64,000 bases of DNA, from contig NZ_JAKLWS010000008.1 of assembly GCF_022012475.1 (NCBI RefSeq), positions 62,001 to 126,000 on the forward strand, read 5' to 3'. Positions 17,763 through 26,720 of this stretch are shown in pieces. Position numbers and translations under genes: made by a program. Source of the DNA: Rhodohalobacter sulfatireducens. Lineage in GTDB: Bacteria > Bacteroidota > Rhodothermia > Balneolales > Balneolaceae. Positions within the stretch are counted from its first letter, which is position 1. Every line of letters starts with the position of its first letter. The notes beneath the pieces are model-generated. The model worked only from the letters and a program-made list of their open reading frames with translations, was not told the DNA's origin and did no database searches.

Positions 17763-17841
17763 AGTATTATATTTGAAAACTATAACAGCGCTAGCTTATG
17801 GCCTGTGCTATTTGAACCTAAAGAGATTACAAATTAGTGGA

Positions 17842-17870
17842 TGTCATTTTGAACTTGATTCAGAATGACA
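17842..17870. repeat. REP-like hairpin (TGTCATTYTGAA family)
   Basis: TGTCATTTTGAA (17842-17853), loop CTTGA, TTCAGAATGACA (17859-17870), one mismatch that still pairs as G-T in RNA, followed by TTCAAAAAAA. It lies between ispE and glgP. Short TGTCATTCTGAA-type inverted repeats are widespread in Bacteroidota-like genomes; it might also serve ispE as a weak terminator. Confidence 0.5.
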
Positions 17871-17907
17871 TTCAAAAAAATTTAAAATGATTTAAACGTT
17901 TAATTAC

Positions 17908-20367
17908 ATGACAAAAAAGAAAAATATTGACCCCCGAAGCGGAATGGATATCGATTCTTTCCGGGAGGATATAAAACAGCATCTTAAATATACACTCTCA
18001 AAAGACACCTTCTCCGCAACAGAGTGGGATAATTACCGCAGTGTGGTTTTGGCGGTTATGGATCGATTACATGAGAGATGGATTGATACACAGCAGCAAT
18101 ATTATGATGACAATGTAAAGCGTGTGTACTATCTCTCGATGGAATACCTGATTGGGCGACTCCTGGACAATATGCTCATTAATCTCGGACTCCAGGATGT
18201 AGCCGCAGAAGCGATGGAAGATGTTGGACTGGATTATGATGAAATCCGAACCACAGAGTGGGACGCCGGACTTGGTAACGGGGGTTTAGGCCGCCTTGCA
18301 GCTTGTTTTCTTGATTCCATGGCAACACTCGGAATTCCGGCTACAGGCTATGGAATTCGTTATGATTATGGAATTTTTTATCAATCTATCCAAAATGGAT
18401 ACCAGGTTGAAAAACCGGATCTGTGGTTGAGATATGGAAATCCCTGGGATATTGTCCGCCCGAAGATTCAGTATGATGTTCCATTTTATGGAAATTCGCA
18501 TGCTTACCATGATGAAGATGGCGAGTTGCAATTCGAATGGCAAAACACACATGATGTACTCGCAGTAGCTTACGACACACCAATCCCCGGTTTTAAGAAC
18601 AATGTGGTCAATAACCTGCGCCTCTGGAAAGCAACCTCTTCCTCTTCGATCGACCTGAAGAGTTTTAACCAGGGTCAGTACATTGATGCCGTTCGGGATA
18701 CGCAGTTGAATGAAAATATTTCGCGCGTTCTCTATCCAAATGATAAAGTGTTCGTGGGGCAGGAACTTCGTCTGAAACAGGAGTTTTTCCTCGTTGCCGC
18801 ATCCATGCAGGATATCTTACGGCGATTCAAAAAAACAGAAGATGACTGGAGAAACTTGCCGAATAAAATTGCCATTCAGTGTAATGACACTCATCCAAAC
18901 CTAGCTATTCCTGAGCTGATGAGATTTTTGGTGGATGAAGAGGACCTCCCCTGGGACACAGCCTGGGATATTACAACAGAAACGATGGCCTACACGAATC
19001 ATACTTTACTCCCCGAAGCACTTGAAAAATGGCCTGTATCCCTGCTTAGAAATCTTCTTCCACGACATCTCCAGATTATTTATGAGATCAACAGCCGGTT
19101 CCTTGAGAAAGTACAGGCAAGTTCGGGTGATGACCGTGGCAAAGTGAGCCGAATGTCGATTATTGGTGAGGGTGAAGACCCCGTCGTTCATATGGCGCAT
19201 CTTGGAATTGTTGGATCTCGAAAAATAAATGGCGTAGCTGCACTTCACAGCGATCTTTTGAAGAAAACCCTCTTCCGTGATTTTTATGAGATGTTCCCCG
19301 AGCGCTTCACCAATAAAACGAACGGTATTACACCTCGCAGATGGCTGCGACAGTGCAACCGTGGGCTTTCAGACCTGATAACCGAGAAGATTGGTGAAGA
19401 TTGGGTGACACACTTGGATCAACTGAGACAGATTGAGGAGTTCGCTAAAGACCAAGACTTCGTTGAAAAATTTGTTGAAATCAAACAGGAAAATAAACAA
19501 CACCTTGCGGATTACATTAAAGAGAAGCGAGATATTGATGTTGACATAAACTCCATGTTCGACATCCAAATTAAGCGGATTCATGAGTATAAACGTCAGT
19601 TCATGCTAGCTCTTTATGCCATTACATTGTATAACCGCATCAAAGAGAATCCGGACCTGGATATTGTTCCTCGCACGATTCTCGTTGCAGGAAAAGCAGC
19701 GCCGGGCTATACAATGGCAAAGCTGTTCATTAAACTGATGAACGACGTTGGTGAGAAAATCAACAACGACCCCGAAGTAAACAGCAAGCTGAAATTCATC
19801 TTCCTCGCAAATTACAGCGTTACACTCGCTGAGAAAATGATTCCTGCCGCAAACCTGTCCGAGCAGATCTCAACAGCCGGGTTTGAGGCATCCGGTACCG
19901 GTAATATGAAGTTTGCCCTCAACGGTGCACTTACCATTGGTACCCTGGACGGAGCGAATGTGGAGATCAAAGAGGAGGTTGGAGATGAAAATATTTTCAT
20001 CTTTGGAAAAACTGTGGATGACGTAGACAAACTCCGTCACCAGGGATACAACCCCTGGGAGTATTATGAGGGACATCCCGAACTCAAAAAAGCGATCGAT
20101 CAAATTCGGGATGGCTTCTTTAATGATGATAAAGAGCTTTACCACCCAATTGTGGACTCCTTACTTAACAAGGGTGATTATTTCCTTGTTCTGGCTGATT
20201 ATGAAGCGTATATCAACAAACAAGCCGAAGTGGATGAACTCTATAAAGACCAGGATGAATGGAACAGAAAAGCGATCTTGAATACGGCTCGTGTTGGGAA
20301 ATTTTCTTCCGACCGTACGATTCGGGATTATGCCGAAGAGATCTGGCGCGTAGAGGTTGATCGTTGA
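17908..20367 (+). CDS. glgP: Glycogen/starch phosphorylase
   Basis: Pyridoxal-phosphate enzyme releasing glucose 1-phosphate from alpha-1,4-glucans. 819 residues, the usual length. Seen: YYLSMEYLIGRLLDNMLINL (about 72-91), GLGNGGLGRLAACFLDS, WRNLPNKIAIQCNDTHP, RIHEYKRQFM, and the PLP site EASGTGNMKFALNGALTIGT with the Schiff-base lysine at K668. The last residues (ILNTARVGKFSSDRTIRDYA) are also standard. No other glycogen genes flank it, so storage metabolism genes are dispersed. It is followed by a strong inverted repeat. Confidence 0.97.
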   Translation: MTKKKNIDPRSGMDIDSFREDIKQHLKYTLSKDTFSATEWDNYRSVVLAVMDRLHERWIDTQQQYYDDNVKRVYYLSMEYLIGRLLDNMLINLGLQDVAAEAMEDVGLDYDEIRTTEWDAGLGNGGLGRLAACFLDSMATLGIPATGYGIRYDYGIFYQSIQNGYQVEKPDLWLRYGNPWDIVRPKIQYDVPFYGNSHAYHDEDGELQFEWQNTHDVLAVAYDTPIPGFKNNVVNNLRLWKATSSSSIDLKSFNQGQYIDAVRDTQLNENISRVLYPNDKVFVGQELRLKQEFFLVAASMQDILRRFKKTEDDWRNLPNKIAIQCNDTHPNLAIPELMRFLVDEEDLPWDTAWDITTETMAYTNHTLLPEALEKWPVSLLRNLLPRHLQIIYEINSRFLEKVQASSGDDRGKVSRMSIIGEGEDPVVHMAHLGIVGSRKINGVAALHSDLLKKTLFRDFYEMFPERFTNKTNGITPRRWLRQCNRGLSDLITEKIGEDWVTHLDQLRQIEEFAKDQDFVEKFVEIKQENKQHLADYIKEKRDIDVDINSMFDIQIKRIHEYKRQFMLALYAITLYNRIKENPDLDIVPRTILVAGKAAPGYTMAKLFIKLMNDVGEKINNDPEVNSKLKFIFLANYSVTLAEKMIPAANLSEQISTAGFEASGTGNMKFALNGALTIGTLDGANVEIKEEVGDENIFIFGKTVDDVDKLRHQGYNPWEYYEGHPELKKAIDQIRDGFFNDDKELYHPIVDSLLNKGDYFLVLADYEAYINKQAEVDELYKDQDEWNRKAILNTARVGKFSSDRTIRDYAEEIWRVEVDR

Positions 20368-20376
20368 TAAGCTTTT

Positions 20377-20409
20377 AGCCGTCTGACCGCTCCAAGCGGT
20401 CTGACGGCT
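20377..20409. terminator. Strong hairpin after glgP (terminator or REP element)
   Basis: AGCCGTCTGACCGC (20377-20390), loop TCCAA, GCGGTCTGACGGCT (20396-20409): a 14-base stem with one mismatch, starting nine bases after the glgP stop. There is no T-tract directly after it, so it may be a REP-like element with transcript-stabilising or rho-linked function rather than a simple terminator. Confidence 0.5.
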
Positions 20410-20447
20410 CCTACTTCAGAGAATTCTTTTACTGAAACTTTTTTACT

Positions 20448-20472
20448 CCTACCGAAGGTAACCTTCGGTAGG
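20448..20472. repeat. 25-bp near-perfect palindrome
   Basis: CCTACCGAAGGT (20448-20459), centre A, ACCTTCGGTAGG (20461-20472). Its arms contain the CTACCGAA half-site also seen at 13317-13332. It lies in the gap between glgP (plus) and a hypothetical gene (minus). Confidence 0.55.
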
Positions 20473-20566
20473 CAATTCTGAAGCCCTGCTTCATATTAAG
20501 GAATCACTAAAGCTGTAAAAGGCAAATCGAATCTAACTGTTTGCACTGCCAAACGCCTCACTCTCT

Positions 20567-21262
20567 CTATGGAATTTTCCTCTTAAAACGTTCCCGCAGC
20601 TCAACAATGTATATTCCCAGGTGATCACGAACTTCCTTTCCCCGCTCATAAAACTCTTGAAAGGTTTCCTGGTCAAGTAAATCTTTATTTCTCAACTGCT
20701 GAAGTGCCTTCAGCATGCGATTAGCAGCATTCAGGCCTCGTTTACAGTTTGCAATATTACCGCCTAAGGATTCCAATTCGAATCCCATTCCAAACCCACC
20801 GGTGATTTTAGCCGGAGGTATGATAACCGATCTTGCAAATAGATGGATCGACTCATCATTCTCATTCTCAAACCGATTTTCAATGAGGTTTATACAGTCA
20901 ATCGAAAATTCATACGCTAACTGATAAACAGGCAGATTTTCGAGGCTGTTGATTTCATAAGATTCAAAGCCTGTCGATTGTTTCCATTCCTCCCCCTCTT
21001 CTATAAAGTCAACATCCAAAAATTCATCCCATTTGTCATCATCTTCCGTTTCATCCAACAGATGATCCCACCCCATCTTTTTTGCGATGATGTTATCCCG
21101 ATCCGGGTGATCCAGGTACTTTTCAAAAAGTTGCGAATATTTTTCTGTACGTTTATCGGCCTCTCTCATAAATTCTTCCCACTGAAACTCATCCCAGATT
21201 TCAGGTTCTTCATGATTTCCAAAAGAAGATTCTTCGTTAAATTCACTCATAGTTTTTTTCAT
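20567..21262 (-). CDS. Hypothetical protein, possible four-helix-bundle domain
   Basis: 231 residues, no signal peptide. The first half is very acidic (WDEFQWEEFMREADKRTEKY, DETEDDDKWDEFLDVDFIEE). The second half (about 112-231) reads LPVYQLAYEFSIDCINLI, then LFARSVIIPPAKITGGFGMG and GLNAANRMLKALQQLRNKDL, which resembles by eye the 23S rRNA intervening-sequence/four-helix-bundle family, whose function is unknown. The match is suggestive only. ATG at 21262 or an inner ATG at 21250. Isolated gene flanked by palindromes on both sides. Confidence 0.6.
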   Translation of the reverse strand: MKKTMSEFNEESSFGNHEEPEIWDEFQWEEFMREADKRTEKYSQLFEKYLDHPDRDNIIAKKMGWDHLLDETEDDDKWDEFLDVDFIEEGEEWKQSTGFESYEINSLENLPVYQLAYEFSIDCINLIENRFENENDESIHLFARSVIIPPAKITGGFGMGFELESLGGNIANCKRGLNAANRMLKALQQLRNKDLLDQETFQEFYERGKEVRDHLGIYIVELRERFKRKIP

Positions 21263-21377
21263 TATTAGGTTTATTTGTATGAACCGAAAATGAGGAAATC
21301 CTTACAATATTTGTGAATATTCATTAGCGCCAACTTAGAAAAGCGAATAAACCGGTAGTTGAGTATCGGATTTGTGT

Positions 21378-21400
21378 GTTCCGATGTGGGGCATCGGAAC
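21378..21400. repeat. Short hairpin upstream of the hypothetical gene
   Basis: GTTCCGATG (21378-21386), loop TGGGG, CATCGGAAC (21392-21400); perfect 9-base arms. Confidence 0.45.
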
Positions 21401-21432
21401 GAGTAGAGAAGAGTGAACTTAATAAGGTTTCA

Positions 21433-21456
21433 GGCACAAGCGAGGACGCTTGCACC
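21433..21456. repeat. REP-like element, copy 1 (GGYRCAAGCG family)
   Basis: GGCACAAGCG (21433-21442), loop AGGA, CGCTTGCACC (21447-21456). A second copy lies at 51082-51104. It stands between the hypothetical gene and the tonB stop, 33 bases from the latter. Confidence 0.6.
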
Positions 21457-21488
21457 ATTCTACATGCAACTTATACCATTCGATAAAG

Positions 21489-22319
21489 TTACTCCAGGAC
21501 AAACCTAAACGTAATGGTACCCCATTGAGGTTCTTGGGGTACTCCTGATGGAAGACGAGAAAAACGCCAGCTTCGAAGAGTTCGCATCACTTCGCGCTCC
21601 AGTTCAGGATTCATTTTTTTGAGGGGTATGACTCGTCCGAGTGAGCCATCCGGGTGTACTTCAAACCGGATGGTAATGACAGCTTCTTCGTTTGTTTGAT
21701 TATTCGGAAGCGGCTGCACCATCGGGGTTCGGTTTAATTCTCCCTCCCATTGCAGATCATAGGGAGCAGACTTATCGGGTGTATTTCCGGGACCTTGATC
21801 CACGTTTGGATCACCGGATATTCCCCGTTCATCTCCACTGTCTTCAACACCTTCTTCAATTTGTTCGTCTTCTTGTGTTTGCGGAGGCACTACTTCCTCA
21901 ACCACTTCTTCGGTCTCCTCTTCATTCTCAGGGTTGATCACATCTGTTTCCGGTGTTTCTACTGTCTCTTCTTCCGGGATCTCCTCTTCCTGGTCAGGCA
22001 GATCTACAGGTTTCGTGGTTTCCTCAACCGGGTTTTGGGGCGTCTCGGCAGGCTGAGTAATCTCAGGATCCACTTCTTCCGGTTCCACTTCGGAGGGATT
22101 TGGCCGGGTTGCAACTTGCTCATTTTGAACCTCAGACTGCTGAGCAAGCGTACCGCTCCTAAACTCTCCAAGAGTAACCTCCATGAATGCGGCACGGTTC
22201 ATATCTGGTTCAATCGTATAAAGTATCGCGATGATCAGAATAACAATATGGATTGCCGCTGTTATTCCAACTCCAAAACGATCTTCCTCGTCAATATGGC
22301 TTTTAATCCATTCCAGCAT
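21489..22319 (-). CDS. tonB: TonB family energy transducer
   Basis: 276 residues. A cytoplasmic start (LEWIKSHIDEEDRFGVGITA), one membrane anchor (about residues 18-38), a long Pro/Glu-rich periplasmic spacer (about 60-185, many PEE, EEVDPE, ETPE repeats), and a C-terminal TonB domain (about 195-276: EEAVITIRFEVHPDGSLGRV, VMRTLRSWRFSRLP). It carries energy from ExbB/ExbD to outer-membrane receptors. Last gene of an exbB-exbD-tonB set; five bases separate it from exbD. The neighbouring barrel at 24881-26608 and the SPOR protein upstream raise the alternative of a Tol-Pal-like envelope role. Confidence 0.88.
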   Translation of the reverse strand: MLEWIKSHIDEEDRFGVGITAAIHIVILIIAILYTIEPDMNRAAFMEVTLGEFRSGTLAQQSEVQNEQVATRPNPSEVEPEEVDPEITQPAETPQNPVEETTKPVDLPDQEEEIPEEETVETPETDVINPENEEETEEVVEEVVPPQTQEDEQIEEGVEDSGDERGISGDPNVDQGPGNTPDKSAPYDLQWEGELNRTPMVQPLPNNQTNEEAVITIRFEVHPDGSLGRVIPLKKMNPELEREVMRTLRSWRFSRLPSGVPQEPQWGTITFRFVLE

Positions 22320-22324
22320 ACATT

Positions 22325-22729
22325 TTAATTTCTCTCTGTCGCCATGATAATATTCATATTCAAAGCCTTCCCGATATTCATTGCGCGAACGGCGTCATCC
22401 ACGCGTGCATCACGGTCGGCACGTACTACTAACGAAGCACCAGGCTTTTCCTGATATGCCTGTCTGATTGCATTCGATAGCGAGATGCGATCAACCTGCT
22501 CTCCATCCACAAAAAAGTTTCCTTCCGGGGTTACTGCTACGGAAATTTGCTGAGCCTGTGAACTCACACTCGATTCTGCCCGTGGGACATTCACCCTGAT
22601 TCCAAAATTTGTAACGAATGAAGAGGTTAACAGGAAAAAAATCAGGAGCAAAAGTATGATATCCGTTAAAGAGGATTGGGAAAACATGGAAAGAGGTTCC
22701 ATGACATTCCGGTCTTCACGAAAATTCAT
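22325..22729 (-). CDS. exbD: ExbD/TolR-type biopolymer transport protein
   Basis: 134 residues. One N-terminal membrane helix (about 18-40, SSLTDIILLLLIFFLLTSSF) carrying the family Asp (D22) that takes part in proton flow, then a periplasmic domain (VNVPRAESS, VTPEGNFFVDGEQV, LVVRADRDARVDDAVRAMNI). Pairs with ExbB to power TonB or Tol. The ATG directly follows the exbB stop codon with no gap. Confidence 0.93.
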   Translation of the reverse strand: MNFREDRNVMEPLSMFSQSSLTDIILLLLIFFLLTSSFVTNFGIRVNVPRAESSVSSQAQQISVAVTPEGNFFVDGEQVDRISLSNAIRQAYQEKPGASLVVRADRDARVDDAVRAMNIGKALNMNIIMATERN

Positions 22730-23455
22730 TTATACCTCCTGGCCTTGACGATTTTTCTTTGAAGGTGCCTGCAAAAGGTCCACGAAATCAGCTGAAGCAT
22801 TTTCAAGCTCAAAAATCATCCGATTGATCTTTCCAAGCAGATAGTTGTAGAAACCATAAGCAATAATACCCACAACCAAACCGGTGGCGGTTGTAATAAG
22901 AGCTTCCCAGATCCCCCCGGCCAAAACACTTGGATTCACATTTCCCTGGAGTGATTGTATATCCATAAATGCTCGAATCATACCTGTTACGGTACCGGTA
23001 AAACCGATCAGTGGGGCAACACCTGCAATCGTCGCCAGCCAATTCATTTTCTTTTCAAGAAGATAGATCTCTTTTTTACCGGCGTTGTGAATCGCATCTT
23101 CAATATTGCTGATGGGACGTCCCAATCGCCGAATACCGGCTTTTAAGATTCTTGCAAGTGGTTTATCAAACTGTTCGCAATATTGAATTGCACGCTCCTG
23201 GCTACCCGATTTTAACAGTGTTTCTATACTGTTGAGGGTTTGGTTGATATCCATTTTTGAATTTTCAAGTGTTCTCCAACGCTCGGCAATTACATATATC
23301 GCAAGGATGGAGAGAATGAAAAGTGGAATCATCAGAAGGCCGCCCTGGGATAAAATGTCGAAGAATGACATGGTAGACTCCTCCTGGAGCATTTCAGCAA
23401 GTGTATCGGCTTCAGTGGTCTGAGCCTGGAGTAGGAAAATGTAGATGATATTCAT
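22730..23455 (-). CDS. exbB: MotA/TolQ/ExbB proton channel family protein
   Basis: 241 residues with three membrane helices (about 33-57, 139-165, 184-208). The conserved channel region reads LATIAGVAPLIGFTGTVTGM (about 139-158) and GIWEALITTATGLVVGIIAY (about 184-203). Forms the proton-conducting pentamer with ExbD. An N-terminal extension of about 30 residues precedes helix 1. Eight bases separate it from the SPOR gene upstream; exbD follows without a gap. Confidence 0.93.
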   Translation of the reverse strand: MNIIYIFLLQAQTTEADTLAEMLQEESTMSFFDILSQGGLLMIPLFILSILAIYVIAERWRTLENSKMDINQTLNSIETLLKSGSQERAIQYCEQFDKPLARILKAGIRRLGRPISNIEDAIHNAGKKEIYLLEKKMNWLATIAGVAPLIGFTGTVTGMIRAFMDIQSLQGNVNPSVLAGGIWEALITTATGLVVGIIAYGFYNYLLGKINRMIFELENASADFVDLLQAPSKKNRQGQEV

Positions 23456-23463
23456 GAAGGTTG

Positions 23464-24675
23464 TTAATTGATACGTATTCTTTGAATGAAGTTTTGAGTA
23501 CTATATGGTGTAGGTAATTGAGTTGTGGCTTGCTGTGCATCACCAAGTGTTTCAAACTGGCCTACACTAACGCGCCAAACATTGTTCTCATATACCGTTC
23601 TTGAAGATAAAATTACTCGATAACCGTCAGCACGAAGCTGTTCGGCAGCTTGCTGTGCATTACTTTCATTTCTGAATGAGTGGACAACGATGGAGTACCC
23701 GCTGTTAGCTTCCTCAATAACTGAACCGTTCAATCCGTAAATGGCTTGATCGGTCTCAGAAGCAGAAACCCCGGTATTCGATACCACTTCACTTTCTGTA
23801 CCTTGATTCGCCCCTGGTTGTTCCACAGAAGCTTGGTTATCGGCAGTCATCTCTTGATTTAATCCCGTTTCCTGATCACCGGTTTGGGATTCAGGCGGAT
23901 CTAATGCATTGGCCTCGCTATCATTATCGTCTGAACTCGGTTCCATTTGGGATACCGGGGTTTGAGCTGTCTCCACTGAACTTTGTGATTGTGTTCCGAT
24001 ATAGTAAAAATAGCCGCCGATCAAAACTGCAATCACTACAATGGCGATCAGAATAAATACACCTGTATTATCTTTTTTCTTTACAGGTTCCCTTGAAACG
24101 GGTTTAATATCTTCTAATTTAGTTCGCTTTTCCTCTTCCTCTGCTACCGGTTCTTCAAGTGGTTTAAGAGCTTCATCAGAAAATGGATCCGTGATAGTAT
24201 CTTCATCAGTTTCATCTATTCCTTCACTGCCTTCATCATCCTCATCTAAATCAAAAGGGGCTTCTTCTTCAGCCTTCTTAGTTTTTTTGATTTCTTCTTT
24301 TGGTGCTTCAGGTTCTTCAAATGAAGAAGCAAATGGATCCTCGTCCACTTCTACCGAGCCTTTATCTATCTTTTCTTCAATATCTTCATCAGCATCAGAA
24401 ATAGAGGTGTTTCTTTTTGGCTTTAGCTCAACAGGTTTCATTCCTGCATACTTAAAGCTTATTTCGGTACTTAATTCATCGGCCGGATCGAATCGCAGCT
24501 CGCCCTCTTCATCAAAGTAAAAATGGCCAAACTCTTTTATCTCTAACGCTTTACCCCGTTTTGCAGCATCTAAAATCCGCTCAATTAGCTGATCTAATTG
24601 AGCTTCAATTTCCTCCTCGTTCATGCTGGTTTTTTCAACCAGCAGATCAACAAGCTGCTTTCTATCAATTGTCAT
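23464..24675 (-). CDS. HU-like / transmembrane / SPOR domain protein
   Basis: 403 residues from the ATG at 24675; a TTG further up at 24711 is possible but less likely. Residues 1-80 resemble half of an HU/IHF fold (MTIDRKQLVDLLVEKTSMNE, then KALEIKEFGHFYFDEEGELR) with a shortened DNA-binding arm. Then come about 120 very acidic residues, one membrane helix (about 206-227, GVFILIAIVVIAVLIGGYFY), a Gln/Ser/Glu-rich periplasmic linker, and a C-terminal SPOR domain (about 325-403, GYSIVVHSFRNESNAQQAAE, VWRVSVGQFETLGDAQQATT). SPOR domains bind denuded septal glycan. This predicts a cytoplasmic HU-like head and a periplasmic septum-binding tail. The start overlaps the small HU-like gene by 11 bases. 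Confidence 0.85.
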   Translation of the reverse strand: MTIDRKQLVDLLVEKTSMNEEEIEAQLDQLIERILDAAKRGKALEIKEFGHFYFDEEGELRFDPADELSTEISFKYAGMKPVELKPKRNTSISDADEDIEEKIDKGSVEVDEDPFASSFEEPEAPKEEIKKTKKAEEEAPFDLDEDDEGSEGIDETDEDTITDPFSDEALKPLEEPVAEEEEKRTKLEDIKPVSREPVKKKDNTGVFILIAIVVIAVLIGGYFYYIGTQSQSSVETAQTPVSQMEPSSDDNDSEANALDPPESQTGDQETGLNQEMTADNQASVEQPGANQGTESEVVSNTGVSASETDQAIYGLNGSVIEEANSGYSIVVHSFRNESNAQQAAEQLRADGYRVILSSRTVYENNVWRVSVGQFETLGDAQQATTQLPTPYSTQNFIQRIRIN

Positions 24676-24874
24676 AAGAGATTCTGATATTTGATTTAAA
24701 TTCAAGAACATCTTCCGGTGGCATCATGACAACTTTTCCATTATCGAATGTTCTCTGATGTTGTTCTCTGTGAACAACTTCAAATTGCCCTAATCCCTCC
24801 AACTCAACACGATTTTTGTTGACAAACTGCTCCCTCATTACATCCTTAAAAGCTATTAAGAATTCTCTGTTCAT
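24665..24874 (-). CDS. Small HU/IHF-like protein
   Basis: 69 residues, shorter than the 90 of HU. VELEGLGQFEVVHREQHQRT followed by FDNGKVVMMPPEDVLEFKSN matches the HU beta-sheet, the start of the DNA-binding arm and the last helix; the N-terminal helix pair is reduced to about 20 residues. It ends inside the next gene (11-base overlap), so the two HU-like proteins are translationally coupled and could form a heterodimer, one of them membrane-tethered. That is inference. DNA binding is likely but unproven because of the short N-terminus. Confidence 0.75.
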   Translation of the reverse strand: MNREFLIAFKDVMREQFVNKNRVELEGLGQFEVVHREQHQRTFDNGKVVMMPPEDVLEFKSNIRISYDN

Positions 24875-24880
24875 AAATTT

Positions 24881-26608
24881 CTAAAATAGAAACGTCAAAC
24901 CAACAAAGCCCTGGAACCCTCGTTCCTCGTATCCTTGCCAGAGTTCATAATTGTCGTTCAATAAATTAACAAGTTTGCCGTAGACACCGAATTGATCGGT
25001 TAAAGATAACTCAAAACGTCCGCCAATCAAGAAATAAGAATCTATACTATCTCCAATGTGATCTTTCCTGCCGCCTGCAAACTCTCCCCATCCTTCCAGC
25101 AGCAGATTGTCTTTGGCTCGTAAAGATAGAGCTGCATTAATTCCGACCGTTTCTGTATACGGAATACGATCATCATTTGACAGCGTTGGAATTTGCCAGT
25201 AACCGTCGGCACTAAACCAGAGCACATCAGCTTTCAAATCCTGCGTAAAGCCGCCATAAACTTTAAAAATTGAGGCATCCCGGAACTGCGCAGTATAGTA
25301 CCCGGCATCGATGTCTGCTATTTCCATCGGCTCACTTTCACGGCTATAATAGAGATAATTTTTAATATCCTGAAAAGAAGCACCGCCTACAATTTTGGTT
25401 CCTGCAAACGGTTCCATCTCCAGTTCTCCCAGTGCCCGCATTTCATACTGGTGTTCTATCGCAGAATTTACATTAAAAAACCGATTTTCGCTTCTTATAT
25501 CTGAATAGGTTTGATAGGAAGGTGCAGCAGACGCTTCCAAATTTATCTCCAGACCCCGGAACAGGGTATGCTTAATTTGGGCTTTCGGGGAGAAGTACAC
25601 GGTAAAATCGTTTACGGCATCGGTAACACCGCTGGCTCCAAGGCTCACCTGGACATCCGTTTTATAGTTAAAAAGTCGCTCATAACTCGCCGAGAGTGTG
25701 TTTACGGACCATGAATAACTATCTGAGAAAAGAGGGCTTGTTGAACCAATTTCAGTTTGAAGATTTAAAGAATGAATTTCATACAGGTTATTACCCAAAC
25801 GGGAATAGTCAGCTTCAAAGGTTCCTCCCGCCTCTGTAGCGGTTTCCTCAAACGCACTCAAACCGGACGTTGTGGAATATTCATCAAAAAAGCCACTTGC
25901 GGAAACAGTTGTACCGGACATGGAAGTAGATGCAACCTCAACATCTGCCGAGCCCTTAAAACCCAGCCGGGTGATTTTTGTATTCGTATCCAGCAATTCT
26001 TCAACATCGGTATCTAATTGCAGTTGGTGATTAAAATCGGAAATTGCACCGGCTTTTATTATCAGGTTGGTGCGATCAGAAATTCGATTAAATGACTTGA
26101 GTTTTGCATCTGCAAACCTGTACGACGTGTTAACTGATTCATCGTGTCCGTCGGAAGATGTGAAGTGAATATCCGTTGAAATCCAGTTACTTTCACTCAA
26201 TTTAGCTGTTGCAAATGCATCCACTTCCGGGGTGATATAACTACCCACTCCGGCTCGTATAAATGCATTTTTGGGCATCGCATAGTCAAGCATATCATAG
26301 TCAGGCGGATCTGGCCGGCTCAGCTGGCCGATTGGGAGATTGGCTACAACCGTCTCTTCATCTTCAATAAACGGCATTCGATTTGGATCGATCTGGAAAA
26401 CTCTCGGGCGGGGGTTGAAACCTAAAATCGGCTGGCGACGAAGGCCGGGAAAACGTGCCTGGAATTGACTTCGAATCTCAATATCCTGTGGATTGATATC
26501 CGGCAGCAATGACTGATCTTGTTCACTTTGAGCTTGCTGGGCAAAAACCGGGCTCACACAAAAAAGGGAGGTTAATAATAGGATTCCAAAGATAATGCCT
26601 TTTTGCAT
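24881..26608 (-). CDS. Outer-membrane beta-barrel protein, TonB-dependent-receptor-like, no clear plug
   Basis: 575 residues from the ATG at 26608 (a TTG at 26650 would add 14). Signal peptide MQKGIIFGILLLTSLFCVSP, cut near VFAQ-Q. After a proline-rich stretch (residues 30-100: FPGLRRQPILGFNPRPRVFQ) the remainder alternates polar and hydrophobic residues as in barrel strands, ending GFQGFVGLTFLF with the C-terminal Phe of outer-membrane barrels. The last third (FGVYGKLVNLLNDNYELWQG) recalls TonB receptors, but no carboxypeptidase-like or plug domain precedes it. Seven bases before the HU-like gene. Confidence 0.75.
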   Translation of the reverse strand: MQKGIIFGILLLTSLFCVSPVFAQQAQSEQDQSLLPDINPQDIEIRSQFQARFPGLRRQPILGFNPRPRVFQIDPNRMPFIEDEETVVANLPIGQLSRPDPPDYDMLDYAMPKNAFIRAGVGSYITPEVDAFATAKLSESNWISTDIHFTSSDGHDESVNTSYRFADAKLKSFNRISDRTNLIIKAGAISDFNHQLQLDTDVEELLDTNTKITRLGFKGSADVEVASTSMSGTTVSASGFFDEYSTTSGLSAFEETATEAGGTFEADYSRLGNNLYEIHSLNLQTEIGSTSPLFSDSYSWSVNTLSASYERLFNYKTDVQVSLGASGVTDAVNDFTVYFSPKAQIKHTLFRGLEINLEASAAPSYQTYSDIRSENRFFNVNSAIEHQYEMRALGELEMEPFAGTKIVGGASFQDIKNYLYYSRESEPMEIADIDAGYYTAQFRDASIFKVYGGFTQDLKADVLWFSADGYWQIPTLSNDDRIPYTETVGINAALSLRAKDNLLLEGWGEFAGGRKDHIGDSIDSYFLIGGRFELSLTDQFGVYGKLVNLLNDNYELWQGYEERGFQGFVGLTFLF

Positions 26609-26720
26609 AATTGAGATGATTCTGTAGGCTTTTAAACAAATTTGCTTCAAATATGAGCTTTTAGAATATATAACTTTTAAAGATACGATTTGTTCACTGA
26701 AAATTTAACAAGTATCCGTA

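Noticed and set aside
21750-22328. 192-codon open frame on the plus strand
   Set aside because: Antisense shadow of the tonB Pro/Glu-rich spacer; composition follows from the GAA/CCT-rich complement.
24041-24520. 159-codon Ser-rich open frame on the plus strand
   Set aside because: Antisense of the acidic stretch of the SPOR protein (Glu/Asp codons read as Ser/Phe).
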